DNA of 64,000 bases from Flavobacterium sp. CBA20B-1 (GTDB taxonomy: Bacteria > Bacteroidota > Bacteroidia > Flavobacteriales > Flavobacteriaceae): positions 2,418,001-2,482,000 of the forward strand of contig NZ_CP092370.1 of the NCBI RefSeq assembly GCF_028473145.1. The letters run 5' to 3'. This document shows, piece after piece, positions 1 through 9,374 of the stretch. Position 1 is the stretch's first letter; each line of letters opens with the position of its first letter. The notes under the pieces were generated by a model that saw nothing but the letters and a program-made list of their open reading frames with translations, was not told where the DNA came from and ran no database searches. The translations under genes and the position numbers were made by a program.

Positions 1-352
1 CTACAGATACCAATAAACGCGATAACGCACTGTTTACACCGCTTTGTGCCTGGCTGAATGCCGCTAATTGTTCAGGTGTAACGTTTGAAGCGTCAACCGT
101 AGTTTGCGTTGCTTTTGAACGCGCATTGATTACTGCTTCTAGTGTCGATTTTTCAAAATCGGCAGCTCCTTTTACGGTATTTACAAGATTTTCTATCAAA
201 GAGTTTCTTCTTTCATAAGCAGTTTCAACATTTCCCCAACTTTCTTTAATATTCTCGTTTAAAGTTACTGCGGTGTTGTTTACTCCTTTTACCCATGAAT
301 AAATTCCAATTGCTACTACTGCAATGATTATTAGAGGAAGCCATTTTTTCAT
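1..352 (-). CDS. lemA: LemA family protein (3' end beyond window)
   Basis: This is the N-terminal 117 codons of a LemA-family protein; the gene runs off the left edge. It starts with an N-terminal membrane anchor (MKKWLPLIIIAVVAIGIYSW). The typical LemA core follows, with NENIKESWGNVETAYERR and then SLIENLVNTVKGAADFEKS near residues 45-65. LemA proteins are anchored helical-bundle proteins of unclear function, often encoded beside TPM-domain or peptidase genes. The ATG lies 11 bp after the stop of the MerR-type gene, so the two are probably cotranscribed on the minus strand. Confidence 0.85.
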   Translation of the reverse strand, partial: MKKWLPLIIIAVVAIGIYSWVKGVNNTAVTLNENIKESWGNVETAYERRNSLIENLVNTVKGAADFEKSTLEAVINARSKATQTTVDASNVTPEQLAAFSQAQSGVNSALSRLLVSV

Positions 353-363
353 AATTTTCTAAA

Positions 364-693
364 TTAAAGTTCGTTTTTAATATTAATTAATTGTTTTTTA
401 ATAAGTTGCAATTTTTCGATAATTTCAACGGTGTTTAAGGGTGCTTTTTTGCTGTTTTTTAAAAAATCTTTTGCCCCATCAAGTGTAAACCCTTTTTCTT
501 TTACTAAATGATAAATGGTTTTCAAGTTTTTTAAATCTTCGGGCGTAAACATTCTGTTGCCTTTTGCGTTTTTTTTCGGCTTCAAAACATCAAATTCCTT
601 TTCCCAAAAACGAATCAGCGAAGCGTTTACACGAAATGCTTGTGCAATTTCGCCTATGCTGTAATATCTTTTTTCAGGTAACTCAATCTGCAT
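364..693 (-). CDS. MerR family transcriptional regulator
   Basis: A small MerR-type DNA-binding protein. The winged HTH is clear at the N-terminus (KRYYSIGEIAQAFRVN, then SLIRFWEKEFDVLKPKKN), followed by the helix PEDLKNLKTIYHLVKEKGFTLDGAK. The C-terminal part is short and lysine-rich, with no cysteine-based sensor domain, so no ligand is suggested. In-frame ATGs also occur at 747 and 714; 693 is chosen because it places the HTH at the usual distance from the N-terminus. The gene is divergent from alaS and directly upstream of lemA, an arrangement I recall from other flavobacteria. Its target is unknown. Confidence 0.8.
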   Translation of the reverse strand: MQIELPEKRYYSIGEIAQAFRVNASLIRFWEKEFDVLKPKKNAKGNRMFTPEDLKNLKTIYHLVKEKGFTLDGAKDFLKNSKKAPLNTVEIIEKLQLIKKQLINIKNEL

Positions 694-862
694 TATCGTT
701 TCATTTTGCTGCATGCTAATATACAATTTTTTGAATTTATTCTGCAAGTAGTTTAATAATATCTTACAATTGCTGTAATTCTACCAAAAATCATTAATTT
801 TGCCCGTTAATTCACTTTTTTAAAGTGTTAGTTTTGAACGATTCATAATTTAGATATATCGA

Positions 863-3496
863 ATGAAATCACAAGATATCAGAAAAAAATTTCTTGATTT
901 TTTTGAAAGCAAAGGACATTTAATTGTTCCGTCGGCACCAATTGTTTTAAAAGACGATCCAACCCTTATGTTTAACAATTCGGGTATGGCACAGTTTAAA
1001 GAATATTTTTTGGGCAATGCCGTTCCAAAAAGCAACCGAATTGCCGATACACAAAAATGTTTACGTGTTTCGGGCAAGCATAACGATTTGGAAGATGTAG
1101 GTTTTGATACCTATCACCACACCATGTTCGAAATGTTGGGCAATTGGTCTTTTGGCGATTATTTCAAGAAAGAAGCTATTGCTTGGGCTTGGGAATTTTT
1201 AACCGAAGTTTTAAAGATTGATAAAGACCGCTTGTATGTTTCTGTTTTTGAAGGAAACGATGCTGAAAATGTACCTTTTGACCAAGAAGCTTGGGATTTA
1301 TGGAAACAATATGTTGCCGAAGACCGAATTATTCTTGGAAACAAAAAGGATAATTTCTGGGAAATGGGTGATCAAGGACCATGTGGACCGTGTTCTGAAA
1401 TTCATGTAGATTTACGTACCGATGCTGAAAGAAATGAAGTTTCTGGACGATCTTTAGTAAATGCCGATCATCCGCAGGTAGTTGAAATCTGGAACAACGT
1501 ATTTATGGAATTTAACCGTAAAGCCGATGGATCGTTAGAAAAATTGCCTGCAAAACATGTTGATACCGGAATGGGTTTTGAGCGTTTGTGTATGGCAATG
1601 CAAAATGTTACATCAAACTATGATACCGATGTTTTTACGCCACTTATCGAAAAAGTTACAGAAATTACTGGAGCTAAATATTTGCCTAACACTGTCACTC
1701 CGAGCGAAGTCGAGGAGAAAACCAATATTGCCATTCGCGTAATTGTAGATCACGTGCGTGCGGTGGCTTTCGCTATTGCCGATGGGCAGTTGCCGTCAAA
1801 CAACGGAGCAGGTTACGTAATCCGCAGAATTTTACGCAGAGCCATTCGTTACGGATTTACGTTTTTAGATACAAAAGAACCATTTATTTATCAGTTGGTT
1901 GATGTATTGTCAGCCCAAATGGGACAGTTCTTTCCGGAAATCGTATCGCAAAAAGATTTGGTTAAAAACGTAATCAAAGAAGAAGAAGCCTCTTTCTTAA
2001 GAACGTTGGATCAAGGTTTGCATTTGTTGGATTCTGTGATCGAAAAAACAGAAGGGAAAATTGTTGAAGGAGCAAAAGCGTTTGAATTGTATGATACTTT
2101 TGGATTTCCGATTGATTTAACAGCATTGATTTTACGTGAAAAAGGATATGAATTAGACGAAGCTGGTTTTGAAGCTGCGATGAAAGCACAGAAAGATCGT
2201 TCGCGTGCAGCATCTGAAATTTCTAAAGACGACTGGAATGTTTTAGTCGACGGGAATGTAGAAACATTTGAAGGATACGACAAAACGGAAAACGAAGTAA
2301 AAATCACACGTATTCGTAAAGTGGAATCTAAAAAAGACGGTACATTGTATCAAATTGTTTTAGATCATACACCGTTTTATGCCGAAGGTGGAGGTCAGGT
2401 TGGCGATAAAGGTGTTTTAGTTTCGGCTAATGAATCAATTGAAATCATCGATACTAAAAAAGAAAACAACCTTATTTTACATTTTTCAAAGCAAATTCCC
2501 GAAAATTTAGAAGGAACTTTCGTAGCAAAAGTAAATACAGATTTGCGCACAAAATCGTCTAAAAATCACTCGGCAACGCATTTGCTGCATCAGGCATTAC
2601 GCACCATTTTGGGTACACATGTAGAACAAAAAGGATCTTTAGTAGCGCCAAATTACTTACGTTTCGATTTTTCGCACTTCGCAAAAGTTACCGATGAGGA
2701 GTTACAGCAAATTGAAGCCTTTGTAAACGCACGTATTCAAGAGCAGTTGCCTTTAATCGAACGTAGAGAAATTCCGTTTAAACAAGCAATAGAAGAAGGC
2801 GTCATGGCATTGTTTGGCGAAAAATATGGCGATACGGTTCGTGCGATTAAGTTTGGTGATTCTATGGAATTATGTGGTGGGATTCACGTGCAAAATACAG
2901 CTGATATTTGGGCGTTTAAAATTGTATCTGAAAGTGCCGTTGCAGCAGGAATTCGTCGTATCGAAGCAATAACAGGCGATGCTGTTCAAGACTTCTACAA
3001 CAACCAAGAAGCTACTTTAAAAGAGCTAAAAGAAGCATTGAAAAATCCACAGGATACCATGAAAGCGGTTCTTTCGTTGCAAGATGAAAATGCTAAATTG
3101 AAAAAGCAAGTAGAACAGTTGCTGAAAGAAAAAACAAAAAGTTTAAAAGGCGATTTGCTGAACGAAGTTCAAGAAATAAACGGCGTACAATTTTTAGCAA
3201 AACAAGTAGATTTAGATGCAAACGGAGCCAAAGATCTGGCTTACGAAATTGGCGCAACAGGAACTAATTTCTTTATCTTGTTTGGAACCGTTACAAACGA
3301 CAAACCTATGTTGACTGCCTATGTTTCTAAAGAAATTACAGAAACCAAAGGCTTAAATGCCGGACAAATTGTTCGTGAACTAGGTAAATACATCCAAGGC
3401 GGCGGCGGCGGACAAGCATTTTTTGCTACAGCCGGCGGTAAAAATCCTGCAGGTATTGCAGAAGCGGTTGCAAATGCTGTGAATTTTGTGAAGTAA
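863..3496 (+). CDS. alaS: Alanine--tRNA ligase
   Basis: Alanyl-tRNA synthetase charges tRNA-Ala in the cytoplasm. At 877 residues it is full length for the family. The N-terminal class II catalytic core starts [17 protein letters not shown] and contains [18 protein letters not shown]. The editing domain carries the zinc-binding pair of motifs [10 protein letters not shown] (about residue 567) and CGGIHV (about 671). The C-Ala/DHHA1 domain ends with a glycine-rich run and [10 protein letters not shown]. The start is unambiguous, 115 bp from the divergent MerR gene. A strong hairpin terminator follows about 40 bp after the stop. Confidence 0.98.
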   Translation: MKSQDIRKKFLDFFESKGHLIVPSAPIVLKDDPTLMFNNSGMAQFKEYFLGNAVPKSNRIADTQKCLRVSGKHNDLEDVGFDTYHHTMFEMLGNWSFGDYFKKEAIAWAWEFLTEVLKIDKDRLYVSVFEGNDAENVPFDQEAWDLWKQYVAEDRIILGNKKDNFWEMGDQGPCGPCSEIHVDLRTDAERNEVSGRSLVNADHPQVVEIWNNVFMEFNRKADGSLEKLPAKHVDTGMGFERLCMAMQNVTSNYDTDVFTPLIEKVTEITGAKYLPNTVTPSEVEEKTNIAIRVIVDHVRAVAFAIADGQLPSNNGAGYVIRRILRRAIRYGFTFLDTKEPFIYQLVDVLSAQMGQFFPEIVSQKDLVKNVIKEEEASFLRTLDQGLHLLDSVIEKTEGKIVEGAKAFELYDTFGFPIDLTALILREKGYELDEAGFEAAMKAQKDRSRAASEISKDDWNVLVDGNVETFEGYDKTENEVKITRIRKVESKKDGTLYQIVLDHTPFYAEGGGQVGDKGVLVSANESIEIIDTKKENNLILHFSKQIPENLEGTFVAKVNTDLRTKSSKNHSATHLLHQALRTILGTHVEQKGSLVAPNYLRFDFSHFAKVTDEELQQIEAFVNARIQEQLPLIERREIPFKQAIEEGVMALFGEKYGDTVRAIKFGDSMELCGGIHVQNTADIWAFKIVSESAVAAGIRRIEAITGDAVQDFYNNQEATLKELKEALKNPQDTMKAVLSLQDENAKLKKQVEQLLKEKTKSLKGDLLNEVQEINGVQFLAKQVDLDANGAKDLAYEIGATGTNFFILFGTVTNDKPMLTAYVSKEITETKGLNAGQIVRELGKYIQGGGGGQAFFATAGGKNPAGIAEAVANAVNFVK

Positions 3497-3536
3497 TAAA
3501 TTTTATGAAGCAATTATGCTTCCTCATGAAATAAGT

Positions 3537-3575
3537 AAAACCGTTGTATGTTTATTATACAACGGTTTTTTTTTT
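3537..3575. terminator. Rho-independent terminator, probably bidirectional
   Basis: A perfect 13-bp stem (3537-3549 with 3557-3569) and a 7-nt loop, followed by a run of T on the + strand and preceded by A on the same strand. It lies between the convergent alaS and O-methyltransferase genes and can serve both. Confidence 0.9.
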
Positions 3576-3580
3576 CAATT

Positions 3581-4222
3581 CTACAAAACCCTACTAACCG
3601 TTAAACCATCGCGTATTGGCAATAAAACGGTTTCAACCCGTGGGTCTTCATTCACTATTTTGTTGTATTCTAAAAGTACTTGGGTAGATCTATCATTCTT
3701 TTTAACAGTTTCTAAAACCTTGCCGCTCCACAACACATTATCACTTAAAATAATTCCTCCTTTATTCATTTTGGGTACCACCAAATTCCAGTAATTAATA
3801 TAGTTTTCCTTATCGGCATCAATAAAAACCAAATCAAATTTTTTATCTAAAGTAAGAATAATGTCCATAGCGTTTCCAATGTGCTGAACAATTTGATTTT
3901 TAAATTCTGAAGCCTTAAAGTATTTTTGCTGCATGGCCTCCAACTCTTCATTAATATCGATAGTATCAATTGTACCATCTGTTTTCAAACCTTCCGCTAA
4001 GCATAAAGTCGCATAACCCGTATAAGTGCCCACTTCTAAAATATGTTTCGGGTTCAGTATTTTTGAAAGCATACTCAACACACGGCCTTGAAAATGGCCA
4101 CTCAACATGCGCGGTTGCAACACTTTTTGATGGGTTTCTTTGTTTAATTGCTGTAAAAGTTCGGGTTCAACAGCCGAGTGTTTTGCTATATATTGTTCTA
4201 ATTCTTCGGAAATAAAATGCAT
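3581..4222 (-). CDS. Class I SAM-dependent O-methyltransferase
   Basis: A 213-residue methyltransferase of the Methyltransf_3 / catechol-O-methyltransferase-like family. Motif I is ILEVGTYTGYATLCLAEGL (about residue 60). The acidic motif DTIDINEELEAMQQKYF follows, and the metal-binding segment is FDLVFIDADKENYINYW (about residue 130). These enzymes transfer methyl groups to small phenolic or catechol substrates; the substrate here cannot be told from sequence. It is convergent with alaS and divergent from rlmN, whose start lies 79 bp away. Confidence 0.9.
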   Translation of the reverse strand: MHFISEELEQYIAKHSAVEPELLQQLNKETHQKVLQPRMLSGHFQGRVLSMLSKILNPKHILEVGTYTGYATLCLAEGLKTDGTIDTIDINEELEAMQQKYFKASEFKNQIVQHIGNAMDIILTLDKKFDLVFIDADKENYINYWNLVVPKMNKGGIILSDNVLWSGKVLETVKKNDRSTQVLLEYNKIVNEDPRVETVLLPIRDGLTVSRVL

Positions 4223-4289
4223 AATGATAATTTTTTAAGTAAAGATAGCCAAACAAATTCAAAGCTTTTAAACTACACCCAAATTATTG

Positions 4290-4297
4290 TAACTTTG
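4290..4297 (+). promoter_or_regulatory. Bacteroidota -7 box for rlmN
   Basis: TAACTTTG matches the Bacteroidota -7 consensus TAnnTTTG and ends only 4 nt before the rlmN ATG. The -33 side is weak (a TTTT run). The transcript would have little or no leader. Confidence 0.55.
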
Positions 4298-4301
4298 CCA
4301 A

Positions 4302-5342
4302 ATGAATACAGTTAAAAAAGATATACGCAGTTTAACCAAAGAGCAAATACGCGACTTTTTTGTGGCACAGGGCGATAAAGCTTTTCGTGGCAATCAAGTG
4401 TACGAATGGTTGTGGAGCAAGGGCGCGCATAGTTTTGATGATATGACCAACATATCAAAAGAAACCCGTGCTTTGCTAGAACAGTACTTTGTGATAAACC
4501 ACATTAAAGTAGATACCATGCAACACAGCAACGACGGTACTATAAAAAATGCGGTGCGATTGCACGATGGTTTAATCGTAGAATCTGTTTTAATTCCTAC
4601 CGAAACCCGCACTACAGCCTGCGTTTCAAGCCAGGTTGGTTGCAGTTTAGACTGTAATTTCTGTGCCACGGCACGTTTAAAACGCATGCGTAATTTAGCA
4701 CCCGATGAAATTTACGACCAAGTGGTGGCAATTGATCAAGAAAGCAGATTGTATCACAACCGTCCCTTATCAAATATCGTATTCATGGGCATGGGCGAAC
4801 CACTGATGAACTATCCAAACGTTATGAAAGCGATCGAAAAAATCACATCAAGCGAAGGCTTAGGAATGTCGCCCAAACGCATAACTGTATCCACATCGGG
4901 CGTTTCAAAAATGATAAAAAAAATGGCCGACGATGAGGTGAAAGTCAAGCTGGCTGTATCGCTGCACTCCGCAATCGAAGAAACCCGAAACCAAATCATG
5001 CCCTTCACCAAAAGTTTTCCGTTGCCCGAATTGCGCGAAGCCTTGGAATATTGGTACCGCAAAACCAAAAGTAAAATCACTTACGAATATGTGGTCTGGA
5101 AAGGTATAAACGATGATAAAAAAGCCATTGACGCCTTGGTGAAATTCTGCAAATACGTGCCCTGCAAAGTTAATATTATCGAGTACAATCCAATCGATGA
5201 TGGTGCATTTCAACAAGCCGATCCAACGGTTATCGATGCATACATAAAAGCTCTCGAAAACGCCGGAATTGTAGCAAAAGTACGCAGATCGCGCGGAAAA
5301 GACATTGATGCTGCCTGCGGACAATTGGCTAACAAATCATAA
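4302..5342 (+). CDS. rlmN: Dual-specificity rRNA/tRNA (adenine-C2)-methyltransferase RlmN
   Basis: A radical-SAM enzyme that methylates C2 of A2503 in 23S rRNA and A37 of some tRNAs. It has 346 residues, the usual length. The N-terminal helical domain reads QVYEWLWSKGAHSFDDMTNISKE. The radical-SAM cluster motif CSLDCNFCATA (about residues 114-123) is followed by NIVFMGMGEPLMNY. Family cysteines are present, including the C-terminal CGQL tail that carries the methyl-accepting or assisting cysteine. It is a single gene with its own promoter, divergent from the O-methyltransferase. Confidence 0.97.
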   Translation: MNTVKKDIRSLTKEQIRDFFVAQGDKAFRGNQVYEWLWSKGAHSFDDMTNISKETRALLEQYFVINHIKVDTMQHSNDGTIKNAVRLHDGLIVESVLIPTETRTTACVSSQVGCSLDCNFCATARLKRMRNLAPDEIYDQVVAIDQESRLYHNRPLSNIVFMGMGEPLMNYPNVMKAIEKITSSEGLGMSPKRITVSTSGVSKMIKKMADDEVKVKLAVSLHSAIEETRNQIMPFTKSFPLPELREALEYWYRKTKSKITYEYVVWKGINDDKKAIDALVKFCKYVPCKVNIIEYNPIDDGAFQQADPTVIDAYIKALENAGIVAKVRRSRGKDIDAACGQLANKS

Positions 5343-5417
5343 TTCACTTTAATTTTGTCACTCTAAATCAAATTCAGAGTTTCATCATAAGTTCATGTTT
5401 CGTTATTTTTATTGGAA

Positions 5418-5514
5418 GCTATTTCCGGCTTTCCGCTATATCTTTTATCGGCGCTTCGAGTGCCTCAGCCACCGATAAAAGGATGCCGCTGCAATCCGGG
5501 CTAGAAAAAATCTA
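5418..5514. repeat. Large imperfect palindrome (flavobacterial intergenic repeat)
   Basis: Two arms, GCTATTTCCGGCTTTCCGCT and the complement of GGATGCCGCTGCAATCCGGG, flank an inner exact stem TTTTATCGG/CCGATAAAA. The loop holds a CTGAG...TCGAAG-type sequence on the minus strand. From memory, this kind of element recurs between genes in Flavobacteriaceae genomes. It looks like a non-coding hairpin and not a gene. The rest of 5343-5620 shows nothing else. Confidence 0.55.
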
Positions 5515-5620
5515 TATTTGAAGAAAAATAATTATAATACTTTTAAAGACCATTTTAGATCTAAATCAACTATTAATAGGAATTGGTATTTTTATATTTG
5601 CTGTAAAAGCAATTCTAATA

Positions 5621-5900
5621 ATGGTTAAGAATAAAACTACTAAAGTAGATTTAGCTACTGTTTTCGGTGATAAGTTGTTTGGGTTTCTTATGATTGTTAT
5701 GATAATTATTGGAATTTCATATTTTTTGCTTAAAGATACTTATATAGTTGATGCTACAACTGAGCTTAAAAAATCAATCGCTAAAAACGATTCTTTATTT
5801 TTTTTCTAACGATATTATATATTTAGATACAAATAAAATTTATCCATGTGATATGGGTGGTAAATATTTAGACAATTCTATTTACACTTATGTTTTGTAA
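5621..5900 (+). pseudogene. Small membrane protein gene broken at a poly-T tract
   Basis: The first frame encodes 62 residues: a lysine-rich start, one membrane segment (FGFLMIVMIIIGISYFLL) and a short tail ending FFF at a stop at 5807-5809. Removing one T from the eight-T run at 5798-5805 opens the frame to SNDIIYLDTNKIYPCD and on to a stop at 5898-5900, just before a terminator. This suggests an original protein of about 92 residues with a periplasmic tail. It could be a true frameshift, slippage-based expression or a sequencing error. I do not recognise the family. Confidence 0.5.
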
Positions 5901-5940
5901 AAAAAAAACTCCAACAAAGTTTAAAACTTTATCAGAGTTT
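5899..5940 (-). terminator. Terminator of the GNAT gene
   Basis: Read on the minus strand, AAACTCTG...AGTTTTAAACTTTG...GAGTTT forms a nested hairpin followed by a T run (the A run at 5899-5908 on the + strand). It lies directly downstream of the GNAT gene and also at the end of the broken small membrane gene. Confidence 0.65.
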
Positions 5941-5945
5941 ATATG

Positions 5946-6227
5946 TTAAACCAAAACGTCTTGGATGTCTTTGTTCTTATCAAACATTGCTTTTGCAAAC
6001 GGACATAAAGGCAAAATCTTAATGTTGTTTTCGCGTGCGTATTCAACTGCTGCAAAAACCATTTCTTTACCAACTCCTTTTCCTTTGAATTCCGGATTTA
6101 CCTCGGTATGGTCTATAATAAATTTATCATCCCCAGCCTTACTATAAGTCATTTCACCGGCTTTTACATCGTTTTCTGTTGCAATAAAAACACCTTTATT
6201 TTCTTCTTTTCTGTGATTGATTTCCAT
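5946..6227 (-). CDS. GNAT-type N-acetyltransferase (YjdJ-like, short)
   Basis: A 93-residue protein of the Acetyltransf_CG type, a minimal GNAT fold. Seen: GEMTYSKAGDDKFIIDHTEV, then the acetyl-CoA loop PEFKGKGVGKEMVFAAVEYAR, and LPLCPFAKAMFDKN near the C-terminus, with the LCPFA cysteine typical of this subfamily. Members acetylate small molecules or proteins; no substrate is known here. It is a single gene with its own terminator. Its neighbours give no functional hint. Confidence 0.85.
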   Translation of the reverse strand: MEINHRKEENKGVFIATENDVKAGEMTYSKAGDDKFIIDHTEVNPEFKGKGVGKEMVFAAVEYARENNIKILPLCPFAKAMFDKNKDIQDVLV

Positions 6228-6294
6228 AATAATTTTTGTGTTAGATTAGTTCATTAAAATTATAAAATACTTTGGCAAAAATTGTTAAGCTATA

Positions 6295-7716
6295 TTAAGA
6301 TTGATTTTTATTCTTTTGAACAAGTTGAAATGTTATAAATAGAATAAGCAACCAAACCGGAATTAAAATTACCGAAACATGCATACCGGTCATACTCATT
6401 ATCACTAAAATCCCTAACAAAAACGCCATACATATATAATTAGAAACCGGATATAAAAACGATGGGAATTTGGTTTTTATCAAAACGCTGTCTTTAAACT
6501 TACGGAATTTTAAATGTGTAAACGAAATCATAATCCAGTTAATGATTAAACATGAAACCACCAAGGACATAAGTATTTTAAAGGCTTCATCTGGCATCAA
6601 CTTATTAATAATGATACACAAACCTGCAAAACAGCTCGAAACAATAATAGCGCGGGTGGGAACCGAACTTTTATTTAAGTGCATTACAAATTTTGGTGCA
6701 TTCCCTTGTTCTGCCAAGCCATATAACATGCGGCTGTTGCTGTAAACCGATGAATTATAAACCGATAATGCAGCTGTTAATACAATTAAATTAAGTACAT
6801 TGGCAATTAAATTTGTACCTGAAATATCGGTTCCGAATAGATTGAAATGCAAACCTTTTAAATTATCAAAAACGGTAACAAACGGGCTTGTTTCTGTGGT
6901 GATGGTTGCCCACGGAGAAAGCGAAAACAAAATAATTAAAGCACCTACATAGAAAATTAAAATACGATAAATTACTTGATTGGTTGCTTTTGGAATGTTT
7001 TTCTCGGGATTTGCGGCTTCGGCAGCTGTAATTCCAATTAGTTCCAATCCGCCGAATGAAAACATGATAATCGCCATCACCGAGAGCAAACCTTGGTATC
7101 CGTCACTGGTTTTTTCGAGCCAACCTTTTGGAAAAAATCCTCCGTTGTTTGTAAGGTTTGATATACTTGCCTGTTCGCCACCCGTTCCCGAAATTAATAA
7201 GTATGTTCCAAAAGCAATCATGGCCAAAATTGCCACTACTTTAATAATAGAAAACCAAAACTCGGCTTCGCCAAACATTTTAACAGAGCCTAAATTCAAG
7301 GCGGTTATCGTTACAAAGAAAAATAAACTGGAAACCCACAAGGGAATATCAGGCCACCAAAATTGTACATATTTGCCAATGGCTGTTAATTCTGCCATGG
7401 AAACCAAAATGTACAAAATCCAATAGTTCCAACCGGAAGAATAACCTGCAAAAGATCCCCAATATTTATAAGCAAAATGCGAAAAAGAGCCCGAAACAGG
7501 TTCTTCTACCACCATTTCGCCCAACTGACGCATGATGAAAAAAGCAATAATTCCTGCAAAGGCATATCCTAAAATAACCGATGGTCCGGCCAAAACAGCA
7601 GCGGGTCCAATTCCTAAGAATAAGCCCGTTCCAATGGCTCCACCCAAGGCAATTAACTGAATATGGCGGTTAGACAATCCTCTTTTCAAAGAATTGCTTG
7701 TAGTTGTTTGTTCCAA
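6295..7716 (-). CDS. Amino acid permease (APC superfamily, AAT family)
   Basis: A 473-residue inner-membrane transporter with about 12 hydrophobic helices. The start matches the proton-coupled amino-acid permease family (GLSNRHIQLIALGGAIGTGL), with GPSVILGYAFAGIIAFFIMR as helix 2 and FGGLELIGITAAEAANPEKN, the conserved helix 6 region. It resembles the ProY/AroP/PheP group, which imports aromatic or other neutral amino acids. Specificity cannot be read from the sequence. It stands alone, with about 80 bp on either side. Confidence 0.92.
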   Translation of the reverse strand: MEQTTTSNSLKRGLSNRHIQLIALGGAIGTGLFLGIGPAAVLAGPSVILGYAFAGIIAFFIMRQLGEMVVEEPVSGSFSHFAYKYWGSFAGYSSGWNYWILYILVSMAELTAIGKYVQFWWPDIPLWVSSLFFFVTITALNLGSVKMFGEAEFWFSIIKVVAILAMIAFGTYLLISGTGGEQASISNLTNNGGFFPKGWLEKTSDGYQGLLSVMAIIMFSFGGLELIGITAAEAANPEKNIPKATNQVIYRILIFYVGALIILFSLSPWATITTETSPFVTVFDNLKGLHFNLFGTDISGTNLIANVLNLIVLTAALSVYNSSVYSNSRMLYGLAEQGNAPKFVMHLNKSSVPTRAIIVSSCFAGLCIIINKLMPDEAFKILMSLVVSCLIINWIMISFTHLKFRKFKDSVLIKTKFPSFLYPVSNYICMAFLLGILVIMSMTGMHVSVILIPVWLLILFITFQLVQKNKNQS

Positions 7717-7799
7717 AGTTGAAAGTTTTAGTTTGTTTTAACTGCTAAAATAAACGTTTATTTTAAAAAATCAATAAAAAAAGGCTGCACTTGGCAACC

Positions 7800-8354
7800 T
7801 TAATTTTTTACGATAAAAACCCATTTGGCATGTTCTACAAAACCGCCTGTGTCTGTAATGTGTTTAAAATAGTGTATAGAACCTTTGTTTTGTTGCAACG
7901 CATTGCGAATCACTTCTAAATTTTGAATTTGTGCCCATTTTTCTTCAGCTTTTCCTTCGGGCGATGGTGCGTTTGTCAGTTCCACAGCATCATTTGGAAA
8001 AGCAAAGAAATCTTCGGTCAGCACGCTCTGAAAATCTTGTGGCGGTTTTAATGGGTTGGGAACAATTATTTCACCATTGCCCATGAAAACTTGGGTGGCG
8101 TGATAAATCAACTGATTTGCTTCCACATAATGCACTTTAATATATCCAACATCAACCGGGGGAACATTTTCAACCGTTAAATTATAGGTTGAAAATTCCT
8201 GATTATAATGATAAATCTTTCCGCCTTCAAAATTATTGGTTATAGCATCAACAATTAATACGGCAACATACGATCCTCGCGGTTCAGGAGTTGGAAGATC
8301 ATCATTCAATCTTGTGCAACAAGCGCTGAACGAAAATGCTGCAACCAACAACAA
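7800..8354 (-). CDS. Putative lipoprotein; start unclear (TTG or poly-A frame slip)
   Basis: A 184-residue exported protein of unknown family. The N-terminus LLLVAAFSFSACC is a lipoprotein signal with the lipid-attachment cysteine. The rest is soluble, with no motif I recognise. As it stands the only start is TTG at 8354, which leaves no positive n-region. Dropping one A from the eight-A run (minus strand, 8360-8367) joins the ATG at 8376 and gives MESKKIVLLLVAAFSFSACC, a textbook signal. A slip, phase-variable tract or sequencing error is therefore likely. It sits just after the 62-residue gene, whose stop overlaps this leader. Confidence 0.6.
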   Translation of the reverse strand: MLLVAAFSFSACCTRLNDDLPTPEPRGSYVAVLIVDAITNNFEGGKIYHYNQEFSTYNLTVENVPPVDVGYIKVHYVEANQLIYHATQVFMGNGEIIVPNPLKPPQDFQSVLTEDFFAFPNDAVELTNAPSPEGKAEEKWAQIQNLEVIRNALQQNKGSIHYFKHITDTGGFVEHAKWVFIVKN

Positions 8355-8365
8355 TACTATTTTTT

Positions 8366-8554
8366 TTACTTTCCATATTTTTTTAAAATCCCATAAAACA
8401 ACATACTTAAGCCAACGCCAACCGCTGCACCCAATGTTTTAGAATGTCCTGTAACCTTCGTAACGGCAATACCTGCCGCCGCACCTGTGGTTACCAAAGC
8501 AGCTACATCTTCGTAATTTAGTTGCTGCATTTCTTGTTTCATTACATTTTTCAT
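8366..8554 (-). CDS. Small glycine-rich membrane protein, function unknown
   Basis: A 62-residue protein with a hydrophilic N-terminus (KNVMKQEMQQLNYEDVAAL) and two small-residue-rich hydrophobic stretches (TTGAAAGIAVTKV, LGAAVGVGLSMLFYGIL), ending KKYGK. The pattern suggests a glycine-zipper-like membrane hairpin. The gene is immediately upstream of the putative lipoprotein and probably cotranscribed with it. I do not recognise the family. Confidence 0.55.
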   Translation of the reverse strand: MKNVMKQEMQQLNYEDVAALVTTGAAAGIAVTKVTGHSKTLGAAVGVGLSMLFYGILKKYGK

Positions 8555-8678
8555 AGTTTTCTCTTTTTTATATTAAATGTACAAAATTTAATTATTGGTC
8601 AATTTTTTTTAACAAATTGATTCCTTTTGAACAATTACTCTGATTTTAGGTTTTATCTTTGAAGAAACTTTGAATAAA

Positions 8679-9374
8679 ATGATACAAAACATACAAGTAA
8701 TTGCCTTTGACGCCGACGATACACTGTTTATTAACGAACCTTATTTTGACGAAGCCGAAGAAAAATTTTGTGCTTTAATGAGTGATTATCTCTCAAAACA
8801 AAGTTTGGCGCAGGCGCTGTTCAAAACACAAATTGGCAATTTACCATTGTATGGCTATGGAATTAAAGGATACGTTTTATCGATGGTGCAAACGGCTTAC
8901 GAGGTTTCAAACCACACAGTATCGACCAAAGTAATGCAAAAAATCATTGAAATTGGAAAAGAATTATTGGCAAAACCGGTTGTTCTGTTAGAAGGCATTG
9001 AAGAAACCTTGCAACAATTACACGGAAAATACAAATTGGTGGTGGCAACGAAAGGCGATTTAAAAGACCAACACCGCAAGTTGCATTTATCGGGTTTGGG
9101 AGCATATTTTCATCATATCGAAGTGATGGTTGAAAAAGAAGAATTGGATTACGAAAAACTTTTGAAACGTTTGGAAATTGAACCTGAAAACTTTTTAATG
9201 ATTGGAAACTCGTTAAAATCTGATGTGCTGCCGGTTTTAAACATTGGCGGAACTGCCGTGCACGTACCTTTTCACACCACTTGGGCACACGAACGCATTG
9301 ACCACGAAATTGTGCACAATAATTTTTACAGCGTTGAAAAAGCAAGCGAAATTATTACGTTATTGAACATATGA
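8679..9374 (+). CDS. HAD family hydrolase
   Basis: A haloacid-dehalogenase-like phosphatase of about 231 residues. Motif I is IAFDADDTLF with the nucleophile and acid aspartates. Motif II is LVVATKGDLKDQ, motif III lysine is EKLLKRLEIEP, and motif IV is FLMIGNSLKSDVLP. An alpha-helical cap lies between motifs I and II, as in subfamily IA. The ATG at 8679 is preferred over the TTG at 8670. The stop overlaps the next ATG by 4 bp, so it is translationally coupled to the CAT-like gene. The substrate is probably a small phosphorylated metabolite. Confidence 0.88.
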   Translation: MIQNIQVIAFDADDTLFINEPYFDEAEEKFCALMSDYLSKQSLAQALFKTQIGNLPLYGYGIKGYVLSMVQTAYEVSNHTVSTKVMQKIIEIGKELLAKPVVLLEGIEETLQQLHGKYKLVVATKGDLKDQHRKLHLSGLGAYFHHIEVMVEKEELDYEKLLKRLEIEPENFLMIGNSLKSDVLPVLNIGGTAVHVPFHTTWAHERIDHEIVHNNFYSVEKASEIITLLNI

